From: Marinobacter sp. JH2
Lineage (GTDB): Bacteria; Pseudomonadota; Gammaproteobacteria; Pseudomonadales; Oleiphilaceae
Length of the DNA: 64,000 bases
Reading direction: 5' to 3'
NCBI RefSeq assembly: GCF_004353225.1
Contig: NZ_CP037934.1
Coordinates: forward strand, 1,488,001 to 1,552,000
A model generated the notes under the pieces. The model searched no databases. It had not been told where the DNA came from and was given only the letters and a program-made list of their open reading frames with translations. Made by a program: the position numbers and the translations under genes. The number at the start of each line of letters is the position of its first letter. Within the stretch, counting starts at the first letter, position 1. Positions 37,059-46,684 of the stretch are shown one piece after another.

Positions 37059-38048
37059 TTATTTCGCCGCTTTTTTCTGAAGCCAGATCTTTTCCCACGC
37101 CAACGCAGTTCGCACGATGGTATTGAGATCATCGTAATCGGGCTGCCAACCTAATACTTGCTTGATTCTGGCATTATCTGCCATGAGTGCTGCCGGATCG
37201 CCTGCTCGCCGACCGGTTTCTTCCACGGGGAAATCGACTCCGGACTCTTCCTTCACCACATCGATCACTTCGCTGACGGTGAAGCCGCTGCCATAGCCAC
37301 AGTTAAGTACCTGAGACTCACCACCTCCTGCCATGTAACTCAGTGCCATCACGTGAGCTTTGGCCAAGTCCTCTACATGAATATAGTCACGCACACAGGT
37401 GCCATCGCGGGTTTCGTAGTCGGTGCCGAAAACACTCATGCCTTGACGCTGCCCGGTTACACACTCACATGCCACTTTGATGAGGTGCGTCGCTTCAGGC
37501 GTTGCCTGCCCCAGCAGGCCATCCGGGTTCGCACCCGCAACGTTGAAGTATCGCAAGACCACATAATTTAGGCTGGAAGCGGCGGCCAGATCCATGATCA
37601 TCCGCTCGCTCATCATTTTCGATGCGCCATAGGGATTGATCGGGGCCAATGGCAAATCTTCCGTTAGCACCGTCTGTTCCGGCATTCCGTACACCGCCGC
37701 AGTCGATGAAAACACCATATAAGGTGTTTTATGGCGCTCAATTGCCTTGAGCAGATTCAGAGTGTTCCGCGTATTGTTACCGTAGTACTTCAGGGGATTG
37801 CTGACCGATTCAGGCACCACAATGTTCGCTGCAAAGTGCAAAACGGCCTCAAAATCGTGAGCGGCGAACACCGCTTCAACGGCGTCTTCATCGCCAAGAT
37901 CTCCTACCACTAACTCACCGGCCGTCACCGCCCACCGGTAGCCCGTAGACAGGTTATCAAACACCACGATGTCATGGCCGGCCTCGGCCAGCTGACGAAC
38001 AACGTGGCTGCCGATATAGCCGGCACCGCCAGTCACAAGTACTTTCAC
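37059..38048 (-). CDS. galE: UDP-glucose 4-epimerase
   Basis: 329 residues. NAD site GGAGYIGSHVV, catalytic SSTAAVYG and YGASK, and the C-terminal NCGYGSGFTVSEV segment typical of GalE. Interconverts UDP-glucose and UDP-galactose. Operon with ugd; tadA ends 6 bp upstream. Confidence 0.94.
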   Translation of the reverse strand: MKVLVTGGAGYIGSHVVRQLAEAGHDIVVFDNLSTGYRWAVTAGELVVGDLGDEDAVEAVFAAHDFEAVLHFAANIVVPESVSNPLKYYGNNTRNTLNLLKAIERHKTPYMVFSSTAAVYGMPEQTVLTEDLPLAPINPYGASKMMSERMIMDLAAASSLNYVVLRYFNVAGANPDGLLGQATPEATHLIKVACECVTGQRQGMSVFGTDYETRDGTCVRDYIHVEDLAKAHVMALSYMAGGGESQVLNCGYGSGFTVSEVIDVVKEESGVDFPVEETGRRAGDPAALMADNARIKQVLGWQPDYDDLNTIVRTALAWEKIWLQKKAAK

Positions 38049-38054
38049 GCGGAA

Positions 38055-38558
38055 TTACTCCTTCCCTGAATATTGTTTACGCTGACGACGGATTTCATTC
38101 CGCCGGCGGCTGAAAAAGTCACTGATCATTCGCCCGCATTCATCGGCAAGAACCCCACCGACCGTCTCGACTTGCCAGTTGAGAAAAGGCTCCTCAAGGG
38201 TCCGCCGTGCCGATTCAACGGCACCGGCTTTAGGCTCTAGCGCACCGTAAACAATGCGGCTTACTCTGCTATGCACGATAGCACCTACACACATGGTACA
38301 GGGCTCTAGAGTAACGTAAAGTGTAGCTCCACTGAGCCGGTAGTTTCCTGCTCTGGCAGCGGCATCGCGCAAAGCACGCACCTCTGCATGGGCTGTCGGG
38401 TCGCACCCGGTAATAGGCGCATTATAACCTACCCCCAACTCTCGGCCATCGCGAACGACAATCGCACCGACCGGAACCTCATCGATCTGAGCCGCTTTAG
38501 CAGCCAGCGACAAAGCGCGAGCCATCCAGTATTCATCAAGGGCATGTACATCGGACAT
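38055..38558 (-). CDS. tadA: tRNA-specific adenosine deaminase
   Basis: 167 residues. Converts A34 to inosine in tRNA-Arg(ACG). Zinc deaminase motifs: HAEVRAL with the catalytic Glu, and PCTMCVGAI with the two Cys ligands. The C-terminal arginine-rich tail (FFSRRRNEIRRQRKQ) probably binds RNA. Confidence 0.94.
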   Translation of the reverse strand: MSDVHALDEYWMARALSLAAKAAQIDEVPVGAIVVRDGRELGVGYNAPITGCDPTAHAEVRALRDAAARAGNYRLSGATLYVTLEPCTMCVGAIVHSRVSRIVYGALEPKAGAVESARRTLEEPFLNWQVETVGGVLADECGRMISDFFSRRRNEIRRQRKQYSGKE

Positions 38559-38709
38559 AAACGAAGTTCGTATGAGCGGGGCTTAAAAAATCGCATTAGC
38601 GGGCCAATCAGCAACGCGAAAATACCACTATTCCGTTCTCCAACCAACAGCGGCTCGACCGCACACTGCAAAACCAGCTCATTAATAATGGGGCGCTCAG
38701 CTCACGGTT

Positions 38710-40779
38710 TCAGCAATCGGTCTTGAAGCGTTCTTTTAAATTGAATGCCAACATCTCAAGTGAACAAATGGGTTTGCTGAAATAGTAACCCTGCGCCACA
38801 TCACAACCTAGCTCATTTAAAAGTGCAAGCTGCTCACTCGTTTCAACACCTTCGGCTACAACGTCCAGATTTAAGCTGTGAGCCATCGCGATGGTCGCCG
38901 TTACTAGATCACGATCCTCTTTGTTCGCTGTGATACCACTGACGAAACTGCGGTCTATTTTCAGAAGATCAAAGTCGTATTGCCTGAGGTAGCTTAACGA
39001 TGAATACCCGGTTCCGAAATCATCCATCGACAACTTCACTCCCAAAGCGTGCAAAGCCGACAGCAGTTCATCCACACAGGACTGCCCTATCATTAACACA
39101 CCTTCGGTAATTTCAAACTCCAAGCGCTCAGGTGGAACATTCGATGAACCAAGGCATTCTTTCACAAAATCAACGAAGTCCTTATCTCTGAACTGCCGTG
39201 GCGAAAGGTTGACTGCCACGGTGTATTCTTGCCGATGAGCCATCCCCCATTCGCTCAAAAAATCCAGTGCCCGAGCGAGCACAAACTTTCCAATAGGGAC
39301 AATCAACCCGGTATGCTCGGCAATGGGTATAAACTCATCAGGTGTAACCTGCCCCAACAAAGGGTTATTCCACCGAAGCAACGCCTCGGCACCCATAACT
39401 TTACGGTCTTTCAAGCTGATTTTCGGCTGATAGTAAACCTCGAACTCGTTACGCTCCAACGCTCCATATAATTGTGCTTCGATTTCCAGTCTGCGCAAAA
39501 TCATCTCATTCATTTGCTTCGTGAAAAACGAATAAGTGTTCCGCCCCCGCTCTTTGGATTGATACATTGCGGCATCTGCGTTTCGCAACAGCTCAGTCGC
39601 GTTTGTACCATTATCGGGATAAATCGAAACGCCGATACTAATGGTTAGGATTAACTCTCTAGCGTCGATTCTGAAGGGTTCTCTGAAGGCATTCAGCAGC
39701 TTCTCAACAACATCGACAGCATCAAAGCTTTCGGCCAAGGACCCCAACAAAACAATGAACTCATCACCGCCTAATCGTCCCACCGTATCAGAGTCCCGGA
39801 CGATCGAGCTCAATCTCTTGGCGGCTTCAATGAGGACTCTGTCTCCTACATCATGACCTAACGAATCATTGATCTTTTTAAAATCGTCAACATCCAGAAA
39901 CACTACCGCTGCTTTTTCACCGTTACGCTCCATTTCTTTGATCATCTGCGACAATCGATCAAGTGATAACAAACGGTTGGGTATGGAGGTTAGAGAATCA
40001 AAATAAGCCTGCTGTCGAATCAGCTCTGCGGCCTCATGGGACTCTGTGATATCCCGAATGATGATGACGAGCTGCCTCTGGCCTGCCAAATGACTGATCC
40101 TTGCTTCAAAATAAGCTTTTCCAGTCGGAAGATTCAAGCAATATTCGAAGCTAAGCACTCCATCCTCTTGCATCGATTTTTCGATGTAATTCCTAAACTT
40201 AGCTGCCACCTCTTCAGGCAGAAAATTAGCCATATTTTCACCCAGTATATTTTCATACTGGACGTATAGCTTCTGATTATCCCCAGCGTGATAATCAATA
40301 ATACTTCCGCCTTCAGTCACCAAGAAAAATAAATCGGGAATCGATTCAAACACACCCTTAAGAAGCTCTTCCTTCGAGACCGCTTGCGACTGAGCTTTTT
40401 TTACTTCACCCAAATCAACATCAATGCAATACATTTCGTATTCATCGTGCGCGTTCCGAAACATGGCATGGCTTGAATAAACACTCACGCCCTGACCGCC
40501 CTTGCTTCGTAAAGTAAGCTCAGCGGAGGGTACTTCAACACCGTTAACCACCCAGTTATGGTGCGACGATACAACCCCTTCTCGCATATGATCCGGGATA
40601 ATCAGGTCTTCCAATTTTTGCCCTATTGCCTCTTCGGCGGTATAGCCGTATATTTTTTCACTACCTATATTCCAGTAAACAACCCTCCGTTCTTGGTCGT
40701 ACCCTTGAACGGAGATAGCATCCACGCTATCAAATAGCTGACGTACAGCGTCCCTTGTATCTTCGTGATGGTTTTCCAT
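38710..40779 (-). CDS. PAS-PAS-GGDEF-EAL cyclic-di-GMP protein
   Basis: 689 residues, no membrane helices seen. Two PAS domains (about 12-125 and 140-250), a GGDEF domain with GGDEF at 337-341 and the inhibitory RxxD site at 328-331, and an EAL domain with EALLRW at 465-470 and DDFGTGYSSL near 590. All catalytic motifs look intact, so it could both make and break c-di-GMP. The PAS domains may sense redox or a small ligand. Target unknown. Confidence 0.92.
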   Translation of the reverse strand: MENHHEDTRDAVRQLFDSVDAISVQGYDQERRVVYWNIGSEKIYGYTAEEAIGQKLEDLIIPDHMREGVVSSHHNWVVNGVEVPSAELTLRSKGGQGVSVYSSHAMFRNAHDEYEMYCIDVDLGEVKKAQSQAVSKEELLKGVFESIPDLFFLVTEGGSIIDYHAGDNQKLYVQYENILGENMANFLPEEVAAKFRNYIEKSMQEDGVLSFEYCLNLPTGKAYFEARISHLAGQRQLVIIIRDITESHEAAELIRQQAYFDSLTSIPNRLLSLDRLSQMIKEMERNGEKAAVVFLDVDDFKKINDSLGHDVGDRVLIEAAKRLSSIVRDSDTVGRLGGDEFIVLLGSLAESFDAVDVVEKLLNAFREPFRIDARELILTISIGVSIYPDNGTNATELLRNADAAMYQSKERGRNTYSFFTKQMNEMILRRLEIEAQLYGALERNEFEVYYQPKISLKDRKVMGAEALLRWNNPLLGQVTPDEFIPIAEHTGLIVPIGKFVLARALDFLSEWGMAHRQEYTVAVNLSPRQFRDKDFVDFVKECLGSSNVPPERLEFEITEGVLMIGQSCVDELLSALHALGVKLSMDDFGTGYSSLSYLRQYDFDLLKIDRSFVSGITANKEDRDLVTATIAMAHSLNLDVVAEGVETSEQLALLNELGCDVAQGYYFSKPICSLEMLAFNLKERFKTDC

Positions 40780-41034
40780 ATCCGCACTCTTTTGTTATCC
40801 ATCAGGATGCAAAAATGCCAGTCCGCCCCTATTCTGCCCCAAACAACCACATTATCTGCTCCACTGGCCTCTAGGGGAGCATGGAAAATGACTGAATAAT
40901 GCAGAGCGCCAACTAAAGTGTAGCACCGGCCATTTCAGTTGCAGAATCACTGACAGAGCATGCGGCAAATTATCTCAGACAGCCCTGAATAAATTGCACA
41001 CAGTCGCTCTCTAATACACCCTCAAGGTACAAAA
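40780..41034. other. non-coding gap upstream of the GGDEF-EAL gene
   Basis: About 255 bp with no supported gene. It should hold the promoter of the GGDEF-EAL gene; none is clear. The terminator of the following PEP-CTERM gene adjoins it. Confidence 0.35.
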
Positions 41035-41064
41035 AACGGGGCCAGATTTTCATCTGGCCCCGTT
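41029..41064 (-). terminator. intrinsic terminator of the PEP-CTERM gene
   Basis: The stem AACGGGGCCAGAT / ATCTGGCCCCGTT, with a four-base loop, is followed on the minus strand by a run of T. Confidence 0.82.
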
Positions 41065-41095
41065 ACGGTACTCTCTTTATTTTGTTAAATCGCGC

Positions 41096-41710
41096 TTAGC
41101 TCGCCACTCGACGACGGGCGCGCAACCCAAACCCTAAAAGACCGGCCGCTAACAGACCTAAAGTACCAGGCTCTGGTACCTGGCTCGCCTCGCGTACAAG
41201 AGTAATGGTAGCTTTAACCTTTGCACCATACTTTTCGCCATCGTTAATTCCGAAGGCCCCTTTATTGAATTTGGTATCAGATAGGCTTACTTCTAACAGG
41301 CCATCTCCAAGCGCGCCAAACACCAACTGCAACGGTGCGCCCCATGAGAGGTACCCGCCCTGGAAAAGTCCACCGATCCACTTTTTACCGACGGTATTTC
41401 CGTTTGCTGAACCAGACACCAGTGCTGGCGAAGTAAAGTTAAAATCAACGGAGATAGGTTTTGCAGCCTGATCATCACCATTGACCGCCGACTCATCTGT
41501 CCAAATCTTGAACAGCTTAAAGGTCGTGCTGTCACCTTCGTTCAACGTGAAGGAAAACGGATTTGATGCGACGTCAGCGGAGTCGACTACCAGCCCAGGA
41601 TCAGAGTCGTTCAGATTTACCTGATAGCTAGCCGAAATCAGCGCAGCGTTCGCTAGACCTGGCAAACAAATTGAAACAAAAAGTACTACGGCGAGTTTAA
41701 AGTGTTGCAT
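41096..41710 (-). CDS. PEP-CTERM sorting-domain secreted protein
   Basis: 204 residues. A signal peptide (MQHFKLAVVLF to LANAA) is followed by a beta-rich central domain without a named family (DADIQ-free, Asn/Ser/Gly rich). The C-terminal sorting signal has VPEPGTL, a helix ending GLLGFGL, then RARRR. The last part closely resembles that of the VWA protein at 14185, so the same exosortase probably handles both. The ATG at 41710 follows AGGGAG. Function unknown; exopolysaccharide or biofilm association is usual for the class. Confidence 0.82.
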   Translation of the reverse strand: MQHFKLAVVLFVSICLPGLANAALISASYQVNLNDSDPGLVVDSADVASNPFSFTLNEGDSTTFKLFKIWTDESAVNGDDQAAKPISVDFNFTSPALVSGSANGNTVGKKWIGGLFQGGYLSWGAPLQLVFGALGDGLLEVSLSDTKFNKGAFGINDGEKYGAKVKATITLVREASQVPEPGTLGLLAAGLLGFGLRARRRVAS

Positions 41711-41900
41711 GAAGAGCTCCCTGGGTTTCCCCAAATTCGTTCTATGAGTACCACTCGCTCATAGAAAGCACTTCCTATGCCAACACTTAAACTTGCTTAA
41801 ATTCAATCAGTTACGAAAACCCAAGCGTGTTCGCACCGGAATCATGTAAAATTATTGGACACATCATTCAACACGAACCGGCACGATGCTTACTACCAGA

Positions 41901-43478
41901 TCATTCCCATTCAATGGTTGCAGGCGGCTTAGATGACACATCGTAGGTCACCCGGGAAATACCACTGATTTCGTTGATGATCCGGTTGGAAACCGTTTCA
42001 AGCAGGTCATACGGCAGATGCGCCCACCGAGCGGTCATAAAGTCGATAGTCTCCACTGCTCGCAGAGCCACGACCCATTCGTAGCGGCGCGCATCACCCA
42101 CCACGCCCACTGATCTCACCGGCAAGAAGACCGCAAACGCTTGGCTGGTTTTATGATACAAGTCAGCGCGATGCAGCTCCTCAAGAAAGATAGCATCGGC
42201 GTGACGCAGAATATCGGCGTACTCTTTCTTAACTTCGCCCAAGATCCGCACACCCAAACCTGGCCCCGGGAATGGATGGCGGTAAACCATATCGTAAGGC
42301 AAGCCTAGCTCGAGACCGATTCTCCGCACTTCATCTTTGAACAGCTCACGCAGTGGCTCAACCAATTTCATCTTCATGGTTTCTGGCAGGCCGCCCACGT
42401 TGTGGTGCGACTTGATTACATGCGCTTTACCAGTCTTCGAGGCTGCGGACTCGATGACGTCAGGGTAGATCGTGCCCTGAGCCAGCCAGTTCACATCTTT
42501 AATTTTGGCAGCTTCGTCATCGAACACGTCAATAAAGGTGTTACCGATCACTTTCCGCTTTTGCTCAGGGTCGCTGACCCCTTTCAGCTTCGACAGGAAC
42601 AGATCTTCTGCATCAGCACGGATGACCTTTACGCCCATGCTGCTGCCGAACATATCCATTACCTGATCGCCTTCGTTCAGACGCAGCAAGCCGTTATCGA
42701 CGAACACGCAAGTCAGCTGATCACCGATGGCTTTGTGCAACAGGGCTGCTGTGACCGAGGAATCGACACCACCGGATAGACCAAGCAGCACCTTATCGGT
42801 ACCCACCTGCTCACGAATTTGGCGAACAGCATCGTCTACGATTTTGGCCGGAGTCCATAACGCTTCACAATCACAGATGCTGAGAACAAAATGCTCCAAA
42901 ATCCGCTTGCCTTGCAGAGTGTGAGTAACCTCCGGGTGGAACTGAACACCGTACAGATTGCGCGACAAATCCTGCATAGCAGCGATTGGAGCGCTTTCGG
43001 TGGAAGCCAGAAGCTCGAAACCTTCAGGCATGGTCACGACCTTATCACCATGGCTCATCCAAACATCCAGCAAGGAATCCCCAGCCGGCGTCAGGTGATC
43101 GGTGATATCGTTCAGCAGAGGCCCTTTCGCGCGCACTTTAACCTGGGCATAACCAAACTCGCGCTTCTCCGAGCTGGCGACTCGCCCACCCAACTGCTCA
43201 GCCATGGTCTGCATGCCGTAGCAAATACCGAGTACAGGAATGCCTCTATCAAAAAGGTTCTCCGGCGCTCGCGGCCCACCTAGTTCGGTAACCGATTCAG
43301 GCCCGCCGGCCAAAACGATGCCTTTTGGATTGAAGTGATTGAGTTCTTCTTCGGTGATATCAAAAGCTTTAACTTCGCAATACACGCCAATTTCCCGCAC
43401 ACGGCGAGCAATCAGTTGGGTGTATTGGGAACCAAAATCGAGAATCAGGATACGGTGGTCGTGAATGTTCTGAGCCAT
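41901..43478 (-). CDS. guaA: GMP synthase (glutamine-hydrolysing)
   Basis: 525 residues. A glutamine amidotransferase domain (nucleophile Cys in GICYGMQ, HPEVTHT), an ATP pyrophosphatase loop LSGGVDSSV, and the C-terminal dimer domain ending KPPATIEWE. Makes GMP from XMP. It lies 65 bp after guaB, with a hairpin between them. Confidence 0.97.
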   Translation of the reverse strand: MAQNIHDHRILILDFGSQYTQLIARRVREIGVYCEVKAFDITEEELNHFNPKGIVLAGGPESVTELGGPRAPENLFDRGIPVLGICYGMQTMAEQLGGRVASSEKREFGYAQVKVRAKGPLLNDITDHLTPAGDSLLDVWMSHGDKVVTMPEGFELLASTESAPIAAMQDLSRNLYGVQFHPEVTHTLQGKRILEHFVLSICDCEALWTPAKIVDDAVRQIREQVGTDKVLLGLSGGVDSSVTAALLHKAIGDQLTCVFVDNGLLRLNEGDQVMDMFGSSMGVKVIRADAEDLFLSKLKGVSDPEQKRKVIGNTFIDVFDDEAAKIKDVNWLAQGTIYPDVIESAASKTGKAHVIKSHHNVGGLPETMKMKLVEPLRELFKDEVRRIGLELGLPYDMVYRHPFPGPGLGVRILGEVKKEYADILRHADAIFLEELHRADLYHKTSQAFAVFLPVRSVGVVGDARRYEWVVALRAVETIDFMTARWAHLPYDLLETVSNRIINEISGISRVTYDVSSKPPATIEWE

Positions 43479-43504
43479 GGAGTCCTCGGGCTGAAGAGAA
43501 ACAA

Positions 43505-43527
43505 CACAACCCGGAAACCGGGCTGTG
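43505..43527 (-). promoter_or_regulatory. hairpin between guaB and guaA
   Basis: On the minus strand CACAGCCCGG-TTT-CCGGGTTGTG (one G-T pair). No long T-run follows, so it may stabilise or process the message rather than end it. Confidence 0.4.
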
Positions 43528-43543
43528 TCAGATCAAGCAATAA

Positions 43544-45007
43544 TTAACCGACGCGGTAGTTTGGAGCTTCTTTGGTGATGGTTACGTCATGAACATGGCT
43601 CTCACGCATACCCGCATTGGTAATACGGACAAACTCCGGTTTGGTACGCATTTCCTCGATATTCGCGCTGCCGGTATACCCCATAGAGGCACGCAAGCCA
43701 CCAATCAGCTGATGAATAATGTTGCGCATGGGACCTTTGCAGGCAACGCGACCTTCAATGCCTTCCGGCACCAACTTTTCAATACCTTTACTAGCATCTT
43801 GGAAGTATCGGTCACTGGAGCCCTGCCCCATAGCGCCGATGGAGCCCATGCCACGGTATGCTTTGTAGCTACGACCTTGGAACAATTCAATTTCGCCCGG
43901 CGCCTCATCCGTACCGGCCAGCAGGCTACCAATCATGACGCAGTTAGCGCCCGCCGCAACCGCTTTGGCAATATCACCAGAGAAACGAACACCGCCATCA
44001 GCGATCAGCGGGACACCGCGGCCTTTCAAAGCCGCCGCTACATTGGATACCGCTGAAATTTGGGGAACGCCAATCCCTGCCACAATACGTGTTGTACAGA
44101 TTGAACCTGGGCCGATACCCACTTTAACCGCATCTGCGCCGGCATCCGCCAAGGCAATCGCCGCATCTGAAGTCGCAATGTTACCGCCAATCACCTGCAC
44201 CTGAGGAAAGTTTTCCTTAACCCAGCGCACGCGATCAATAACGCCTTTGGAATGACCATGGGCGGTATCCACAACGACCACGTCGACGCCAGCCTCTACC
44301 AACGCCTGAACCCGTGCTTCGGTATCACCACCGGTACTAACCGCAGCACCCACCCGAAGGCGGCCTTGATCGTCTTTACAGGCCATCGGGTAATCTTTTG
44401 CTTTCTGAATATCTTTAACGGTAATCAGGCCGCGAAGTTCGTAGTTATCGTTAACAACCAGAATCTTCTCGATGCGGTGCTTGTGCAGTAGCTCTTTCAC
44501 CTCAACGAGGTCAGCGCCTTCTTTCACCGTCACCAGATTTTCTTTTCTGGTCATAATATCTCGAACCGGAGTGTCCATCCGGCTTTCAAAGCGGATATCA
44601 CGGCCAGTAACAATGCCCACCAAATCGTTGCCGTCAACAACCGGCAATCCGGAAATGTTGTTCGCCATGGTGATATCAACCAACTCGCGAACGGTGGTGT
44701 CCGGCGAAACAGTAATGGGATCTTTAACCACACCGCTTTCGTGCTTCTTGACCCTGCGCACTTCAGCAGCCTGCTGCTCCACCGTCATGTTCTTATGCAT
44801 GATACCGATACCGCCTTCCTGGGCCATCGCGACAGCCAGCTCGGCGTCAGTAACCGTATCCATAGCGGCAGATATCAACGGAATATTCAGGGTAATTCCC
44901 TTGGTCAACTGAGTTTTTAACTCAACCTGATGAGGAAGCACTTCGGAAAATCCGGGCACAAGCAGAACGTCGTCAAACGTGAGGGCTTCTTCGGCAATAC
45001 GCAGCAT
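43544..45007 (-). CDS. guaB: IMP dehydrogenase
   Basis: 487 residues. Oxidises IMP to XMP with NAD. Catalytic Cys in GPGSICTTR, two CBS domains at about 93-205, flap [20 protein letters not shown] region. The ATG at 45007 gives [16 protein letters not shown], the family start, with AAGGCGG upstream. Divergent from xseA. Confidence 0.97.
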   Translation of the reverse strand: MLRIAEEALTFDDVLLVPGFSEVLPHQVELKTQLTKGITLNIPLISAAMDTVTDAELAVAMAQEGGIGIMHKNMTVEQQAAEVRRVKKHESGVVKDPITVSPDTTVRELVDITMANNISGLPVVDGNDLVGIVTGRDIRFESRMDTPVRDIMTRKENLVTVKEGADLVEVKELLHKHRIEKILVVNDNYELRGLITVKDIQKAKDYPMACKDDQGRLRVGAAVSTGGDTEARVQALVEAGVDVVVVDTAHGHSKGVIDRVRWVKENFPQVQVIGGNIATSDAAIALADAGADAVKVGIGPGSICTTRIVAGIGVPQISAVSNVAAALKGRGVPLIADGGVRFSGDIAKAVAAGANCVMIGSLLAGTDEAPGEIELFQGRSYKAYRGMGSIGAMGQGSSDRYFQDASKGIEKLVPEGIEGRVACKGPMRNIIHQLIGGLRASMGYTGSANIEEMRTKPEFVRITNAGMRESHVHDVTITKEAPNYRVG

Positions 45008-45221
45008 TTGGGTCCGCCTTTTGATCATGCTAAGTTGGGAGTTCCTAAGCTACACCGTCAGCGGCGTAGCAGAGCAAAATCCTTAATCGATCTATTATAA
45101 AGTGGTGGCAGAACACAGTAAACCACGGGGTTCTTACCATCAGGTTGCATCTTTCTGAATTTCCGTTACTTTTACCTGTCACCTTCTCGGCTATTGCGTA
45201 TAAAATCCACGGAGCCCGACT

Positions 45222-46571
45222 TTGATCCCCGCCTACCCGGACACACGCCCCCACGCTCTGAGCGTCAGCGAACTTAACCGTCAAGCTCGCCGCCTGCTGG
45301 AAACTAGCTTTATGCAAGTGTGGGTGGAGGGAGAAATTTCCGGGCTATCCCGGCCGTCCTCGGGGCACTGGTATTTCTCCCTAAAAGACCAAAAATGTCA
45401 GATCCGCTGCGCCATGTTTCGAGGCGCCAATCAGCACATTCGCGCCCTGCCCCGCGAAGGCGACCAAATACGAATTCGCGGCAAGGTCACCCTGTACGAA
45501 AACCGCGGTGATTTTCAGATCATTGTCGAACACATGGAACCTGCCGGCCTTGGGGCTCTTCAGCAAGCGTTCGAAGCACTTAAGGCAAAGCTTCAAGCCG
45601 AAGGTTTGTTTGAGCCAACCCGCAAAAAACCACTCCCACACACTCCCAGACACATTGGCGTGATCACCTCCCCCACGGGCGCGGCAATTCACGATATCCT
45701 GACCGTACTTGCACGGCGCTGCCCTGCCATTCCTGTGACGCTTTATCCAACCGCCGTTCAGGGCAAGGCGGCTACCACTGAAATCGTGAATGCCATCGAG
45801 CGTGCCCAGCGGCATAACGTCGCGGACATTTTAATCATCGGCCGGGGCGGTGGCTCGCTTGAAGACTTGTGGTGCTTCAACGAGGAGGCGGTAGCCAGAA
45901 CAATTGCCGGCTGCCCTATTCCCACGGTCAGCGCTGTTGGCCACGAAGTAGACGTCACCATTGCAGACTTCGTCGCTGACTTGCGGGCCCCGACACCCTC
46001 AGCGGCCGCTGAGAAAATATCTCCAGACCAACAAGACTGGCTTCGCCGCCTGAGTGAACAGCAGGTTCGCCTAGGTCACTCGGCCCAACGCCTGTTTAAA
46101 CGGCTGGAAAAGCACCTGCAGCACCTTAGCGCTCGACTGCGAGACCCGCGCCGTGAATTACAGGATAAAGCACAACGCATGGACGAACTCGACATGCGCC
46201 TGAGCAAGGCCATGCAACAAAAACTGGAGCGCCAGTCGCTTGCAACTGACTACCTGGCCCAGCGACTGGGAACCCAATCTCCGCAAAAGCTCATCACCAG
46301 CACGCACGAACAGGTGATCAGGCTGAATGAGCGCATGCAAGGGGCAATACAGCACAACCTGAGACTGCAACAAGACAAGCTCCAGTTGCAGGCGCAGACC
46401 CTGAATGTTGTCAGCCCTCTTGCTACGCTGGGCCGGGGCTACGCCATTGTGAAAAATGATTCCGGCAGCATCGTTCGAAACGCAAGCCAACTATCAACAG
46501 GCGACCCCATTCGCACCCAATTCGGCCAGGGTTATATTTCTGCAAACGTCACAGAGGTTGAACCACAGTAA
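45222..46571 (+). CDS. xseA: exodeoxyribonuclease VII large subunit
   Basis: 449 residues. An N-terminal OB fold (VWVEGEISGLSRPSSGHWYF), a catalytic domain with the GRGGGSLEDLWCFNEE and GHEVDVTIADFVAD motifs, and a long C-terminal coiled coil that binds the small subunit. The start is a TTG with GGAG seven bases upstream. xseB is not next to it. Confidence 0.95.
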   Translation: MIPAYPDTRPHALSVSELNRQARRLLETSFMQVWVEGEISGLSRPSSGHWYFSLKDQKCQIRCAMFRGANQHIRALPREGDQIRIRGKVTLYENRGDFQIIVEHMEPAGLGALQQAFEALKAKLQAEGLFEPTRKKPLPHTPRHIGVITSPTGAAIHDILTVLARRCPAIPVTLYPTAVQGKAATTEIVNAIERAQRHNVADILIIGRGGGSLEDLWCFNEEAVARTIAGCPIPTVSAVGHEVDVTIADFVADLRAPTPSAAAEKISPDQQDWLRRLSEQQVRLGHSAQRLFKRLEKHLQHLSARLRDPRRELQDKAQRMDELDMRLSKAMQQKLERQSLATDYLAQRLGTQSPQKLITSTHEQVIRLNERMQGAIQHNLRLQQDKLQLQAQTLNVVSPLATLGRGYAIVKNDSGSIVRNASQLSTGDPIRTQFGQGYISANVTEVEPQ

Positions 46572-46684
46572 ATCGAAGGCCATTCCGCGTACTACGCCTA
46601 TGGTCTACTAGCTCAGCCCTACAAATCTCCTAAAGTTGAGGAAACCAAACACAAAACAAAAATCACTCAACTAAGGTGGAGCCT

